Assembly: GCF_016865525.2 (NCBI RefSeq)
Contig: NZ_CP075169.1
Location: 3,100,337-3,164,336, forward strand
Direction: 5' to 3'
DNA length: 64,000 bases
Source of the DNA: Sodalis ligni
Lineage (GTDB): Bacteria; Pseudomonadota; Gammaproteobacteria; Enterobacterales; Enterobacteriaceae
The notes under the pieces were generated by a model that saw only the letters and a list, made by a program, of their open reading frames with translations, searched no databases and had not been told where the DNA came from. Within the stretch, counting starts at the first letter, position 1. Every line of letters begins with the position of its first letter. Both the position numbers and the translations under genes were made by a program. Shown here one piece after another: positions 40,916 to 50,731 of the stretch.

Positions 40916-42244
40916 ATGAGTGATATCAAAGCCGTCCGCGGCCGCTTTTTTGACTTTACCCAACCGGTTTCCCATGCCGGTGAGCTGGCGCAATCCGCAC
41001 GGATTATGGATGACGGCCTGCTGCTGATGGAGCAGGGCAGAATCCTTTCTTTACGCCCCTGGTCCACTGCCGCGCCGGATATTTCCCCTGGTATGGAGAT
41101 ATGCCATTTCCCAGGGAAAATCATCGTGCCGGGCTTTATCGACAGCCACCTGCATTATCCCCAGACGGAAATCATCGGATCGTACGGCAACCAACTGCTG
41201 GAATGGCTGAACACCTATACTTTTCCCGTCGAGGAGCAGTACCACTGTCCGGAACACGCGGGGGAAATGGCGTCGTTTTTTCTCGACCAGTTGCTGCGCA
41301 ACGGCACCACCACCGCGATGATTTTCGGCACCGTGCATGCCCAATCCGTCGATTCATTGTTTGCCGCCGCATTGGAACGCAATATGCGCATTATCGCCGG
41401 AAAGGTCATGATGGATCGCAATGCGCCGCCGGAATTGCTGGAAACCCCGGAACACAGCGAAGCGGAAACACGCGCCCTCATTAACCGCTGGCATCATAAA
41501 GGACGTTTAAGCTATGCGTTAACGCCCCGGTTCGCCCCTACGTCATCGCCGGATCTGCTGGCTATGGTCGGCGGATTGCGCCGGGAATTCCCGGACCTGT
41601 ATTTGCAAACGCACCTCAGTGAAAACCGCCATGAAATCGCCTGGGTAAAATCCTTGTTTCCCGACCATGCCGGTTATCTGGACGTGTATCACCACTATGG
41701 CCTCACCGGCCGCAAAAGCGTTTTTGCCCACTGTCTGCATCTGGACGCCGAAGAGTGGCGCACCTTGGAACGCTCCCACTCCTCCATCGCTTTTTGCCCC
41801 ACCTCAAATCTTTTTCTCGGCAGTGGATTATTCAATCTGCAAAAATGCTGGGATCACCACATCCCGCTGGGCATCGGCACGGATGTCGGCGCCGGCACCA
41901 CCTTTAATCTGTTACAAACCCTGGCGGAAGCCTATAAGGTCGGCCAGCTGCAGGGCTATTGCCTGTCGGTGTACGAGGCGTTTTATCACGCCACGCTGGG
42001 GGCGGCGCAGGCGCTTGCCCTGGATGGCGTATTGGGTAATTTCATGCCCGGCAAAGAGGCGGATTTTGTGGTGCTTGATCCGGCCGCGACCCCGCTGCAA
42101 CGGCTGCGGCAGCAAAAAAGCACCGATTTTGCCGAACGGATGTTCGCGCTGATGATGCTCGGCGATGATCGCAATATCTATCAAACCTGGATCCAGGGTC
42201 AGCCCGCCTATTGCCGGGACAGTACGGTTAAAAGCGGGCTTTAA
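40916..42244 (+). CDS. guaD: guanine deaminase
   Basis: Zinc amidohydrolase converting guanine to xanthine, 442 aa (E. coli 439). It shows the metal HXH in DSHLHYPQTEIIGSYG (residues 76-80), FGTVHAQSVDSLF, KVMMDRNAPP, FAPTSSPDLLA, the THLSEN metal/catalytic His-Glu, FAHC, and GTDVGAGTTFNLLQTL with the metal Asp. ATG 40916 is chosen since homology starts there; an upstream in-frame ATG adds 19 residues. Its 3' end overlaps the convergent autotransporter remnant by 17 bp. A perfect PurR box lies upstream. Confidence 0.94.
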   Translation: MSDIKAVRGRFFDFTQPVSHAGELAQSARIMDDGLLLMEQGRILSLRPWSTAAPDISPGMEICHFPGKIIVPGFIDSHLHYPQTEIIGSYGNQLLEWLNTYTFPVEEQYHCPEHAGEMASFFLDQLLRNGTTTAMIFGTVHAQSVDSLFAAALERNMRIIAGKVMMDRNAPPELLETPEHSEAETRALINRWHHKGRLSYALTPRFAPTSSPDLLAMVGGLRREFPDLYLQTHLSENRHEIAWVKSLFPDHAGYLDVYHHYGLTGRKSVFAHCLHLDAEEWRTLERSHSSIAFCPTSNLFLGSGLFNLQKCWDHHIPLGIGTDVGAGTTFNLLQTLAEAYKVGQLQGYCLSVYEAFYHATLGAAQALALDGVLGNFMPGKEADFVVLDPAATPLQRLRQQKSTDFAERMFALMMLGDDRNIYQTWIQGQPAYCRDSTVKSGL

Positions 42245-45205
42245 TACCCAAGGTGCCGACGGTATTACTGAAACCGCCGGTCCCGGCCTGGTACCCCAGG
42301 CTACCCCAAACGGCAACGCGGCGGTTCGCTTGTCCTTCATGGCCGATTTTCACCTCGGCGAGGTTTCTTCCGCCTTCCTGCCACAACCGATCGCCGTTTA
42401 TCGACACGCCAAATGCCCGGGTATTATGGACCCAGCTGGTTTCGATTTAGGGTTTAAATATATGCTGGCGGCCATTGAGTCCCTGGACACGTTTTTCAAT
42501 GTAGACTCGGTTGCCTAAACGGGACTGTATGTTACCGCTGCCAAGCAGGACAAACCTGTCACCGTTTATTTCAGTATGCGCGGCCCGTACACCCATCCAG
42601 GTCAATTGCAACCGGGGCTGCAGATAGGCATTAACCCGCGAGCCTTCATGGAATTTCCTGTGATAGCCGGCTTCAACGCTTCCTGCCAGGCCCTTGGAGC
42701 GGTAGCGCTCCTCCGCCAGCGATTCGCCTTTGACCCGGTTATTGAACCAGCCATAGTTCAGCGAGACGTCCAGGTACGGCCCTTTCTGCCCGCAATCGTC
42801 TTGATGCCAGGTACCGTAAAGGCCCACGGCGTAACCTTCGATTCCCCCGGCTGCCTGATAACCGGTAACGGCGGCGCGGCTCCGGCTGCGGCTTTGTCCG
42901 CCACCGGCCATCAGCCCTATATGCGTGCCTTGGGACCCGTTGCCGCCGATATGCAGAATTTCTCCGCCAAGCTGGACCAGCTGACTATCCGTTCGCGTCG
43001 CTATCTGTCCGTTCGCCATGGATGCCTTATTGCGTCCGCCGACCATCCTTATCCATAGGGCGGGATAAACCGATTCCTCAAGGGAAGCCAAGGCGCCGGG
43101 GTAGGCGGGTTCGCCTATACGGTCGTGCATGCCGGTGATAAAAAGCGTATTTGCCGCGGCCAGATTGGCGGCATAGATGCCCGGTTCCGGCCGCAGCGGC
43201 GCTTGCCCGGCCATTACCGACACGACGGGAAGAGGGTGGTAATCACTTTCATCAGCCGTTGCCGGCGGGTCAATCTCTCTTGCCATCGGCTTTACCGCCG
43301 TTATGTCCGTTTCAGCCGCTGGCGCCATCAACGTGAAAGGAACCTCATCCATTGTTAAACAGGCAACATCCGGGTGTTTCGTTTCAGCTAAGGTATCCGC
43401 TGCGGTAATGCCCTGGTCATGGCGTGTGAATGCAGTAACAAGGACTTGATTCGTTTCAGCCGTCGCCGATTCATCTAAGTGATTGAAGGTACGCGGGGTT
43501 TTGGCGGAGGCGGGGATTTTGCGCTTCCAGGTCCTCTTCCGGCGCCTTATGGGAAATACTACGCGGGGTTTTGGCGGAGGCAGGATCCTTGCGTTTGTTC
43601 GGATGCGGATGTTGTCGTTCCAACGGTAGGGGAGACGGATTGTCCCGGCAAATCGGTGCTGAGCAGCCAACGATTGCCTTCCTGTTTAAGAAAATAATCA
43701 TATGCACCCGCCACAACCCGGTGACTCAGGCTGAAGGTGTCCGGCGGCGGGTTATTACCGGCTGCGCCTCGATGATGAGAATGCCTTTATCCGTCCTGGC
43801 GCCGGCGCCGCCAAAATTATTGATTTGCACCAGGCTATGGCCGGTAATTTTACCTCGGATGACCAGCCGGTCGGTCAGGGAATCGTCCCCTCCAGCCGAG
43901 TATTGAAGCGGATAAGGAGTCCTGCTCGCCGTGATAATCGCCCTCGATGATCAGGGACTGAAAGGGGCGATAGGCTGCATTTTACCCATATAAAGCGTCC
44001 CGGCATTTTTCACGTTGCCTCTGATGGTCCCGCTGCCGCCTAAAAAAGCAGCCGGGCCATTGTACACTTCACCGGCGGATAATATCGCCGTTTTGGCCAG
44101 GGTCAAGCTCCCTTGCTTTACGGCAACCTGTTCCAGACCGCCGGCGGCAACATTATTATTATTCAGCGTCCAGTTTCCCTCGCCCATTTTATCAAGCGCG
44201 GAAAATCCCTGCCGATTATTGGCTATACCGATAATGCTTAGGTCAAAGCTATTTTCATCCTGATTAGCGCTTTTTAAATTCAGCCGATTGTTTATTCCGT
44301 CCGCTGCGATCTTACCCTGTAGATCAAAACCATTACGTAACGTCAAGGTATTATTATCTCCGCTGAATAAAACGGCATAACGTCCTCCTTTTACCGTTCC
44401 GCTTAATTCCACGCTGCTGCCGTGACGGGTGTGAATACCGATGCCGCCATTCTTGCCCCCATCAATTTTACTGGTATTATCCACGCGGATAAGAGTGGGG
44501 CCAGTTACCCCGATACCCGCGGCGCCATGGCTTTTAACCAGGCTTTTAACCACAGTGACAGAACCACCGCCGGCGTTAACGGCGTCCCCCCCACGGCCAT
44601 TGTTACCGCTGAGGACAGCGGCGTTGTTGAGCAAAATATCAGATCTTCCCATCACCGCAAGGCCATTGCCGACTGAGTCAAAAAGATTACCGGATCCGGA
44701 TGCCGCGCCGCCGGTAACCGTACTGTTATTAATCGTGATATCAACGGTCTGAAGGGGCGGGGCTTGACAAAATATTCCGGCCCCGCCGACAAAAACAGGG
44801 CTTTTTAAGTCTTTCGGCAAGAGATTTTTTTTTTTTTAACCCGCGCCGCCGGTTAGGGTGCTGCCGCCCATATTCATTTTTTTTCCCCCCCCATGGGGGG
44901 CGACGCCAGGGCCGCCGTTATTCCCGGCCCCACCCGCCGAGATGACGCTTTTCAGCGAGGCATGGCCTAATAAGGGTTTGATTAACAATCCATCGCCGCC
45001 GTGAATATTATTATTTGTCTTTTGCGCGTTTTTTCCCTGAAAACGCTGATTTGAAATGACATCCGCTGAAGTTTTCCCTCCCGGGGGCGCTTTATTGGAT
45101 GACTTTATCGTTTTTATTCCCGAGGGGACCGTATCATCGCCATACAGGGGCATCATACTTCCCATAAAGGTAAGCATGCCCATCAGGGCTTTATTTATTT
45201 TTCAT
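42228..45205 (-). pseudogene. autotransporter (type V secretion) adhesin-like, degraded
   Basis: Reading from 45205: a broken signal peptide (MKNK, then ALMGMLTFMGSMMPLYG in another frame), a Gly/Asn-rich passenger with beta-helix repeats (44820-43951, e.g. NNTLTLRNGFDLQGKIAADG, GSGTIRGNVKNAGTLYMG), the passenger-barrel junction AGAYDYFLKQEGNRWLLST near 43700, a Pro-rich linker, and a C-terminal beta-barrel from about 43060 (LWIRMVGGRNKAS) ending GTLGIKARF with the terminal Phe typical of outer-membrane proteins. Defects include an in-frame TAA at 42447-42449, a TAA at 44836-44838 and several frameshifts between 43490 and 43960. Intact length would be near 990 aa. Homopolymers (T13, T8, C8) lie in the passenger. 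Confidence 0.75.
43490..43581. repeat. 22-bp direct repeat in autotransporter linker
   Basis: TACGCGGGGTTTTGGCGGAG plus GC occurs at 43490-43511 and again at 43560-43581, exactly 70 bp apart. On the coding strand both encode PASAKTPR-like linker peptide in one frame. Could mark a tandem duplication or a recombination point in the linker. Confidence 0.7.
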
Positions 45206-45428
45206 GTTGGCCTGTTGCAAAAAATGGAATGATCAAGAAAGTGAACATTATGTATAATTAAATTATTAGTTCATATATCTAAATATATCGTTATACCGGC
45301 GTATTTTAACCAGAACACATTAAAATCAGCTGAAACGGATTTATTGTTTATCCGCCATTAACCTAGAGTTTTAATATCGATAATACGTGCTGTTTTCAGC
45401 TCTATCGGCGATTTTGCAGGATCAGGCA
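45206..45428. other. AT-rich intergenic region upstream of the autotransporter
   Basis: AT-rich sequence between the autotransporter start and the small ORF at 45429. No gene or clear operator seen; it probably carries the promoter of the autotransporter and of the alcohol dehydrogenase. Confidence 0.5.
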
Positions 45429-45557
45429 ATGATGAAACAATATCAGTCTACCCTGGCGCCGCCGTTGTCAGGCAAAGTGGAAGGCCTGTTAGACAGAGTG
45501 ACGGAGCTGTGCCGTCAACTTTTCAACCAACCAATCGGGAGTTCGCTGTATGTCTAA
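45429..45557 (+). CDS. possible 42-aa ORF overlapping the alcohol dehydrogenase start
   Basis: ATG frame of 43 codons whose stop lies eight bases inside the next gene, which would allow coupling. Sequence includes [20 protein letters not shown]. No homologue recognised and no good ribosome site, so it may be spurious or a remnant of a lost gene. Confidence 0.2.
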   Translation: MMKQYQSTLAPPLSGKVEGLLDRVTELCRQLFNQPIGSSLYV

Positions 45558-46599
45558 AGCAAAAGGTTATGCCGCGCTGGCTGCCAAAGCCCCTCTGACA
45601 CCCTACTATTTTGAACGCCGCGCCCCGAACAAAGATGATGTGGTGATAAAAATCGCCTATTGCGGTATTTGTCATTCCGATATTCACCAGGCCAGGGATG
45701 AGTGGGGCGGCGCGATTTTCCCCATGGTGCCGGGGCATGAAATCGTCGGGGAAGTGGTGGCCAAGGGTGACGCCGTAACAAAATTCAATATCGGCGATCG
45801 CGTCGGGGTCGGCTGTTTTGTCGACTCCTGTACCCATTCCGCCGAACGGGATGTGGATCTGGAACAGTACCGCGAAGGGCTGGTCTTAACCTATAACAGC
45901 CTGGAGCGCGACGGCAAGACTCCCACCATGGGCGGTTATTCCGATCATATCGTGGTAAAGGAGGGCTATGTCCTTTCCATTCCCGACAACCTGCCGCTGG
46001 ATGCCGCCGCGCCGTTGCTTTGCGCCGGCATAACGCTCTATTCTCCGCTGCGGCACTGGCAGGCCGGGCCTGGTAAAAAAGTGGCGATTGTCGGTCTCGG
46101 CGGCCTGGGCCATATGGGGGTCAAAATTGGTCACGCCATGGGCGCCGAAATCACCGTACTCAGCCAGAGCCTATCGAAAAAAGAGGACGGTCTGCGCCTG
46201 GGCGCCGATCATTATTACGCCACACAGGATCCGGCCACCTTCGAAAAGCTGAAAAATACTTTCGACCTTATTGTCTGCACGGTAGCGGCGGAAATTGACT
46301 GGGGAGCCTATCTTTCCCTGTTGAAAATCGACGGCTCGATGGTACTGGTGGGCATTCCGGAGAATAAGGTTCCCCTGGCGGCCGGTGCGTTGATTCATGG
46401 ACGGCGCAGCCTGGCGGGATCAGGCATCGGCTCCATCAAGGAAACCCAGGAGATGCTGGATTTCTGCGGTGAACATGACATTGTCTCCGATATCGAGATG
46501 ATTGGCGTCCAGCAAATCAATCACGCCTACGAACGGGTAGTGAAAAGCGATGTTCGCTATCGGTTCGTTATTGATATGGCATCCCTGGAAAACGCCTAA
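45550..46599 (+). CDS. yahK: zinc-type alcohol dehydrogenase, YahK-like, structural-zinc site lost
   Basis: NADP-dependent medium-chain alcohol/aldehyde reductase, 349 aa, as E. coli YahK. Catalytic zinc ligands are present (CGICHSDIH with Cys, GHEIVGEV with His-Glu, LLCAGIT with Cys), as is the cofactor fold [15 protein letters not shown]. The structural-zinc loop, four cysteines in YahK (SCKHCEEC...YC), reads [16 protein letters not shown] here, so three of four ligands are gone. C-terminus [10 protein letters not shown] conserved. Substrate unknown; aldehyde detoxification is likely. Confidence 0.88.
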   Translation: MSKAKGYAALAAKAPLTPYYFERRAPNKDDVVIKIAYCGICHSDIHQARDEWGGAIFPMVPGHEIVGEVVAKGDAVTKFNIGDRVGVGCFVDSCTHSAERDVDLEQYREGLVLTYNSLERDGKTPTMGGYSDHIVVKEGYVLSIPDNLPLDAAAPLLCAGITLYSPLRHWQAGPGKKVAIVGLGGLGHMGVKIGHAMGAEITVLSQSLSKKEDGLRLGADHYYATQDPATFEKLKNTFDLIVCTVAAEIDWGAYLSLLKIDGSMVLVGIPENKVPLAAGALIHGRRSLAGSGIGSIKETQEMLDFCGEHDIVSDIEMIGVQQINHAYERVVKSDVRYRFVIDMASLENA

Positions 46600-46729
46600 G
46601 AGGGCATAAGCGCCATCGGCCTATCCATGCCCGATATGCTTGGGGTAAACTGACGTAAATACCGCGCTTGTCGCCATGCCGATAATGGTGATACGGCGCG
46701 GTAACCCTTTATACGTGCAGGAGCCGAGC

Positions 46730-48790
46730 ATGACGCAACAACCGCGCTACCAGAACCCGTTTTTTCAGGCCAGCACCTTGCCATATCAAGCGCCGCCGTT
46801 TAATCTGATCTCGGAAGAGGATTATAATCCGGCAATAGAAGAGGGGATCCGGGCCTATCTGGCTGAAGTCGATGCAATAGCAAATCAGATTGCGCCCCCC
46901 ACTTTTGAAAATACCTATGCCGCGCTGGAACAGTCCGGATTACTACTAAAACGGGTAATGAGTATCTTCGGGGCGATGGCCTCCGCCAATACCAGCGACA
47001 CGCTGCGAGGGATTGATGAACATCAATCGCCTAAACTGGCGGCCATGAACGATGCCATCAAGCTTAACAGCGCATTGTTCAACCGTTTGCAGACGGTATA
47101 TGAAGGCCGCAACGAGCTGTCCCTCTCCGCGGAATCCCGACGGCTTATCGACATCACCTACCAAAATTTCCTGCTGTCAGGCGCGAAATTGTCCCCCGCG
47201 GACAAACAGCAGCTGTCGCTGCTCAATCAGGAAGCGGCGACATTAAGCACTCGCTTTACCCATCTGTTGCTGGATGCCGCCGGTCAAGGCGCGCTGGCGA
47301 TAACGGACCCGGCAATGCTCGAAGGGTTGACCGCCGCCGAGCTTGCCGCCGCGCGGCGCGCGGCCGATGAACACCATTTGCAAAATCAATGGCTGCTCGT
47401 ATTACAAAACACCACCCAGCAGCCATTGTTGCAGTCATTAAGCCGTCGCGATACCCGAGAGGCGCTTTTTAAAGCGTCCATCAGCCGGGCGGAAAAAGGC
47501 GATGAGCATGATACGCGGCACATCATCCTCAGGCTGGCCCAAATACGGGCTGCGCAGGCCAGACTGCTGGGCTTTGCCGATTACGCCAGCTGGGCGCTGC
47601 AAGATCAAATGGCCAAAACGCCGGCGGCGGCGCTGGACTTTATGCGCAAGATTGTCCCGGCAGCCACGGCAAGGGCTCGCCGGGAGGCGGCTGATATTCA
47701 GGCTTTAATCGACGGGCAGGGGGGCGGTTTTGAGCTGGCCGCCTGGGATTGGCAATTTTATGCCGATCGGGTACGTAAAAATAAATACGATCTCAATGAT
47801 GCCGAAATAAAACCCTATTTTCCGCTTAACCAGGTGCTGGAACAGGGCGTATTCCACGCCGCAAGCCTGTTGTACGGTATCAGTTTTACGCCACGCGCCG
47901 ATATTCCGGTTTACCATCCGGATGTCAAGGTCTATGAGATCCTTGATGAAGACGGCTCCCCGCTGGCATTGTTTTATACTGATTATTTTCAGCGCGATAA
48001 TAAAGGCGGCGGGGCATGGATGGGCAATTTTGCCGATCAGTCCACCCGGCTCGGCACCCGACCGGTTATCTACAACGTGGCCAATTTCAGTAAACCCGCG
48101 GACGGCGGGCCGGCGCTATTGTCCTGGGATGATGTCGTTACCCTGTTCCATGAATTCGGCCATACCCTGCACGGTCTGTTCGCTGACCAGGAGTTCCCCA
48201 GCCTGTCAGGCACCGCCACGCCACGGGACTTCGTGGAATTTCCCTCTCAGTTCAATGAACACTGGGCCGATGAACCGAGTATCTTTGCCCATTACGCCCG
48301 GCATTATCAAACCGGAGATTCCATGCCCGATGTCCTGGTGAAAAAGATTGAAAAAGCGTCTCGATTCAATAAGGGCTATGACATGACTGAACTCTTGGCG
48401 GCCGCTCTGCTGGATATGCATTGGCATACTCTGGAAGAAACCCGGCCGGATATGGATGTTGCCGCCTTTGAAGCCGCCTCGCTGGATCGGGATAACGTTA
48501 ATTTGCCTTATGTGCCGCCGCGCTATCGTTCCAGCTATTTTCAGCATATTTGGGGCGGCGGCTATGCCGCGGGATATTACGCCTACTTGTGGACACAAAT
48601 GCTGGCGGATGATGCATTCGACGCGTTTAAGGAGCGGGGAGGGCTGACGGAGGAAAATGGCCGGGATTTTCGCCATAGGATTTTATCCCGAGGCAATAGC
48701 CAGGATTTGGAACAGCTCTATGTGAACTGGCGTGGAAAAATTCCCGCTATCGAACCGATGCTTAATTATCGCGGTTTGAAAGACGACTAA
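46730..48790 (+). CDS. dcp: dipeptidyl carboxypeptidase II
   Basis: M3-family zinc metallopeptidase releasing C-terminal dipeptides, 686 aa (E. coli 681). The active site is VVTLFHEFGHTLHGLF with the third ligand in FVEFPSQFNEHW. Further conserved parts include GGAWMGNFADQS, YFQHIWGGGYAAGYYAYLW near the C-terminus and FRHRILSRGNSQDL. ATG 46730 follows AGGAG by six bases; the longer frame adds 18 unrelated residues. A terminator follows. Confidence 0.96.
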   Translation: MTQQPRYQNPFFQASTLPYQAPPFNLISEEDYNPAIEEGIRAYLAEVDAIANQIAPPTFENTYAALEQSGLLLKRVMSIFGAMASANTSDTLRGIDEHQSPKLAAMNDAIKLNSALFNRLQTVYEGRNELSLSAESRRLIDITYQNFLLSGAKLSPADKQQLSLLNQEAATLSTRFTHLLLDAAGQGALAITDPAMLEGLTAAELAAARRAADEHHLQNQWLLVLQNTTQQPLLQSLSRRDTREALFKASISRAEKGDEHDTRHIILRLAQIRAAQARLLGFADYASWALQDQMAKTPAAALDFMRKIVPAATARARREAADIQALIDGQGGGFELAAWDWQFYADRVRKNKYDLNDAEIKPYFPLNQVLEQGVFHAASLLYGISFTPRADIPVYHPDVKVYEILDEDGSPLALFYTDYFQRDNKGGGAWMGNFADQSTRLGTRPVIYNVANFSKPADGGPALLSWDDVVTLFHEFGHTLHGLFADQEFPSLSGTATPRDFVEFPSQFNEHWADEPSIFAHYARHYQTGDSMPDVLVKKIEKASRFNKGYDMTELLAAALLDMHWHTLEETRPDMDVAAFEAASLDRDNVNLPYVPPRYRSSYFQHIWGGGYAAGYYAYLWTQMLADDAFDAFKERGGLTEENGRDFRHRILSRGNSQDLEQLYVNWRGKIPAIEPMLNYRGLKDD

Positions 48791-48836
48791 AAGAATCGTC
48801 CGCAATGAAACGAGTTAAATCATTTCTCACCTTAGA

Positions 48837-48864
48837 CCAGCGCCCCGGGGCGTTGGCCTGCTTT
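48837..48864 (+). terminator. intrinsic terminator after dcp
   Basis: CCAGCGCC and GGCGTTGG, with an inner CCGGGG core, form a GC-rich stem, followed within a few bases by CTTTTC. About 45 bp after the dcp stop. Confidence 0.6.
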
Positions 48865-48889
48865 TCAAGACATATCCGTACCGAGAAAT

Positions 48890-49162
48890 TCAGCGGCGAC
48901 CACGAGTATGCATATTGGAAGTCCATTCATAAGTTGCTGAGATATCAGGCTTAAGTTTTTTCTTTTTATGTTCGGCCCTGGCCTTTTTGGCGATCGTTTC
49001 CCGTTCCGCCATGAGTTTGTCGATATAATCATCTTTGATATGATTCGTTTCAGAGTTTGTCAGCGGACGACCCTGTGCTATACGGGCCTTATCAAGTAAA
49101 GTCTTCAGTTGGCGTTGCTCGCTTTCCGTCATGTCTTGCTGCGTCAGCTTTGGAATGGGCAT
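48890..49162 (-). CDS. DUF3811 family protein, YjbD-like
   Basis: Small charged protein, 90 aa, similar to E. coli YjbD: LTQQDMTESEQRQLKTLLDK, ARIAQGRPLTNSETNHIKDD, a Lys-rich centre (KKARAEHKKKKLKPD) and a THTRGRR-type tail (MHTRGRR). Predicted helical; no membrane segment or signal. Function unknown. A location next to dcp differs from yjbD's place in E. coli, so orthology is not assured. Convergent with dcp. Confidence 0.8.
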   Translation of the reverse strand: MPIPKLTQQDMTESEQRQLKTLLDKARIAQGRPLTNSETNHIKDDYIDKLMAERETIAKKARAEHKKKKLKPDISATYEWTSNMHTRGRR

Positions 49163-49270
49163 AAATATTTACCTGAGGATGGCAAGGACAATCATTGTAA
49201 AGGAAAGTGAGCTCAGGCTCAGTAAAAAAAAAGCATAAACATAATTTAAGCTCTCTTTAGGAAGAAAAAA

Positions 49271-50164
49271 TTGGAAATTCGCACCCAAAAACCGCGGAAA
49301 TTTAAACAAGTCGACGTATTTAGCGCCAAACCGTTAAAGGGTAACCCTCTGGCGGTGATCCTGGATGGGGAAGGGTTGACCGACGCCGAGATGTCGTCTA
49401 TTGCGCGCTGGACCAATCTTTCCGAAACCGCCTTTGTGCTTAAGCCCGTGGATCCTGCGGCGGATTACCGGGTGAGAATCTTTACCACCGATAAAGAGTT
49501 GCCCTTTGCCGGGCATCCGACCCTGGGCACGGCCCATGCTTTGCTGGAAGCGGGCTTGAAACCCAAACGGCCTGGATTTTTATTGCAGGAGTGCGGGGTC
49601 GGACTGGTGCGGGTAAAATTGCAAGGCGATGACGGACTGGCATTCGCCGCACCGCCCGTTACACTCCAGCCAATATCCGACGAGCAACAGGCGCTGCTAA
49701 AAAAAGCCTTGCCGGGCGGTACGATCCTACCCGGCGACGTGCCGACGATCGCCGACATGGGAGTAAGCTGGCTGATGGTGCGCATGGCCGATGCACAATC
49801 CTGTCTGGATATCGCCGCGGATTTGGCGGCAATTGAATTGTTACAGTCGGTACTCAATGTGAATGGCGTCGCGGTGTATGGTTTGCATGAGGCGAACGGT
49901 CCGGCGGATTATGAGGTTCGGGCTTTTATGGTTGAGCATCATACCCTGGTGGAAGATCCGGTTACCGGCAGCGCCAATGCCTGTTTGGCGCGCATCCTGA
50001 AAAGCGCCGGTTTTCCCGATGGCGGCAACACAGCGGTAAAATATCTTGCCCGGCAGGGTACCGCATTGGAGCGTGACGGACGGATTTCGGTACGCTTCGT
50101 TGATGACGAGGTCTGGATAGGCGGCGAGGTGCGCACGTTGATTAACGGAACGCTCCGTCTTTAA
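49271..50164 (+). CDS. PhzF-family isomerase-like protein
   Basis: PhzF/YddE-type protein, 297 aa, with the two-fold diaminopimelate-epimerase-like fold. Motifs are FKQVDVFSAKPLKGNPLAVI, WTNLSETAFVL with the catalytic-type Glu, the TTDKELPFAGHPTLGTAHAL loop, and EDPVTGSANACLA in the second half. Substrate unknown in most members. The TTG at 49271 is used as start, eight bases after AGGAAG, since no ATG fits. A plus-strand KOPS-type octamer lies at 49368. Confidence 0.85.
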   Translation: MEIRTQKPRKFKQVDVFSAKPLKGNPLAVILDGEGLTDAEMSSIARWTNLSETAFVLKPVDPAADYRVRIFTTDKELPFAGHPTLGTAHALLEAGLKPKRPGFLLQECGVGLVRVKLQGDDGLAFAAPPVTLQPISDEQQALLKKALPGGTILPGDVPTIADMGVSWLMVRMADAQSCLDIAADLAAIELLQSVLNVNGVAVYGLHEANGPADYEVRAFMVEHHTLVEDPVTGSANACLARILKSAGFPDGGNTAVKYLARQGTALERDGRISVRFVDDEVWIGGEVRTLINGTLRL

Positions 50165-50602
50165 ATTAAGCCTTTATCGCCATTGCAGACGAAGCGTATA
50201 AACCTGCCTGAGCGCGGGTTTATTTTATTTCATAAATCGGTATATTCAGGTTTTTTAACTGCTGGTTTTATTGCCTCAGGATTTGCGAATGAGTAGGGTA
50301 GCGAGCGACCTGCCGCCATTATATAAGTATCGGGATCCACTATTCAATATTAAGATTTTTAACCTGATTAATATTCTTTATATAAGGAATGCGGCTATTT
50401 TGCAAAACAGAATTATATCAGGCTCTCATATCGTCGCGGAAAATACGGCGTCTTGTCGTCAGATAATCTATTTATATCAGTACGCTTCAACATATTAAAG
50501 AAAAAATATTATAACTGTAAAAAGAGATTGAAGAAGGGGGATGTTCCAATTTTTTAGAATTGGTGATGATGAGATGCTGATCAAGATCCACATGAAAGAT
50601 GT
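50165..50602. other. AT-rich gap
   Basis: About 440 bp of AT-rich sequence between the PhzF-family gene and the small ORF at 50603. Short frames occur but none has homology or a convincing ribosome site. Base composition shifts here relative to the gene on the left. Confidence 0.5.
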
Positions 50603-50731
50603 ATGCTACAAAATATATCCAATCCACCGAATTATCTGCCAGCCTATTTTAGTCAACTTGAGTACAAAGTTGTTACGGTTATGCCATTCAGTCAAATTAT
50701 CTGCCAATCCGATAAACTATGGAGGATTTAA
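50603..50731 (+). CDS. possible 42-aa peptide gene coupled to the fusion gene
   Basis: ATG frame of 43 codons; its TAA overlaps the ATG of the next gene (TAATG), a typical coupling arrangement. The peptide reads MLQNISNPPNYLPAYFSQLE, then YKVVTVMPFSQIICQSDKLW and RI. No family recognised. It might be a genuine small protein, a precursor peptide for the adjacent enzyme, or the tail of a decayed gene; the ribosome site (GAAAGATGT) is weak. Confidence 0.3.
   Translation: MLQNISNPPNYLPAYFSQLEYKVVTVMPFSQIICQSDKLWRI

Noticed and set aside
45767..45779. Third matS-like site GTGACGCCGTAAC
   Set aside because: One mismatch in a conserved position; kept only as a near match.
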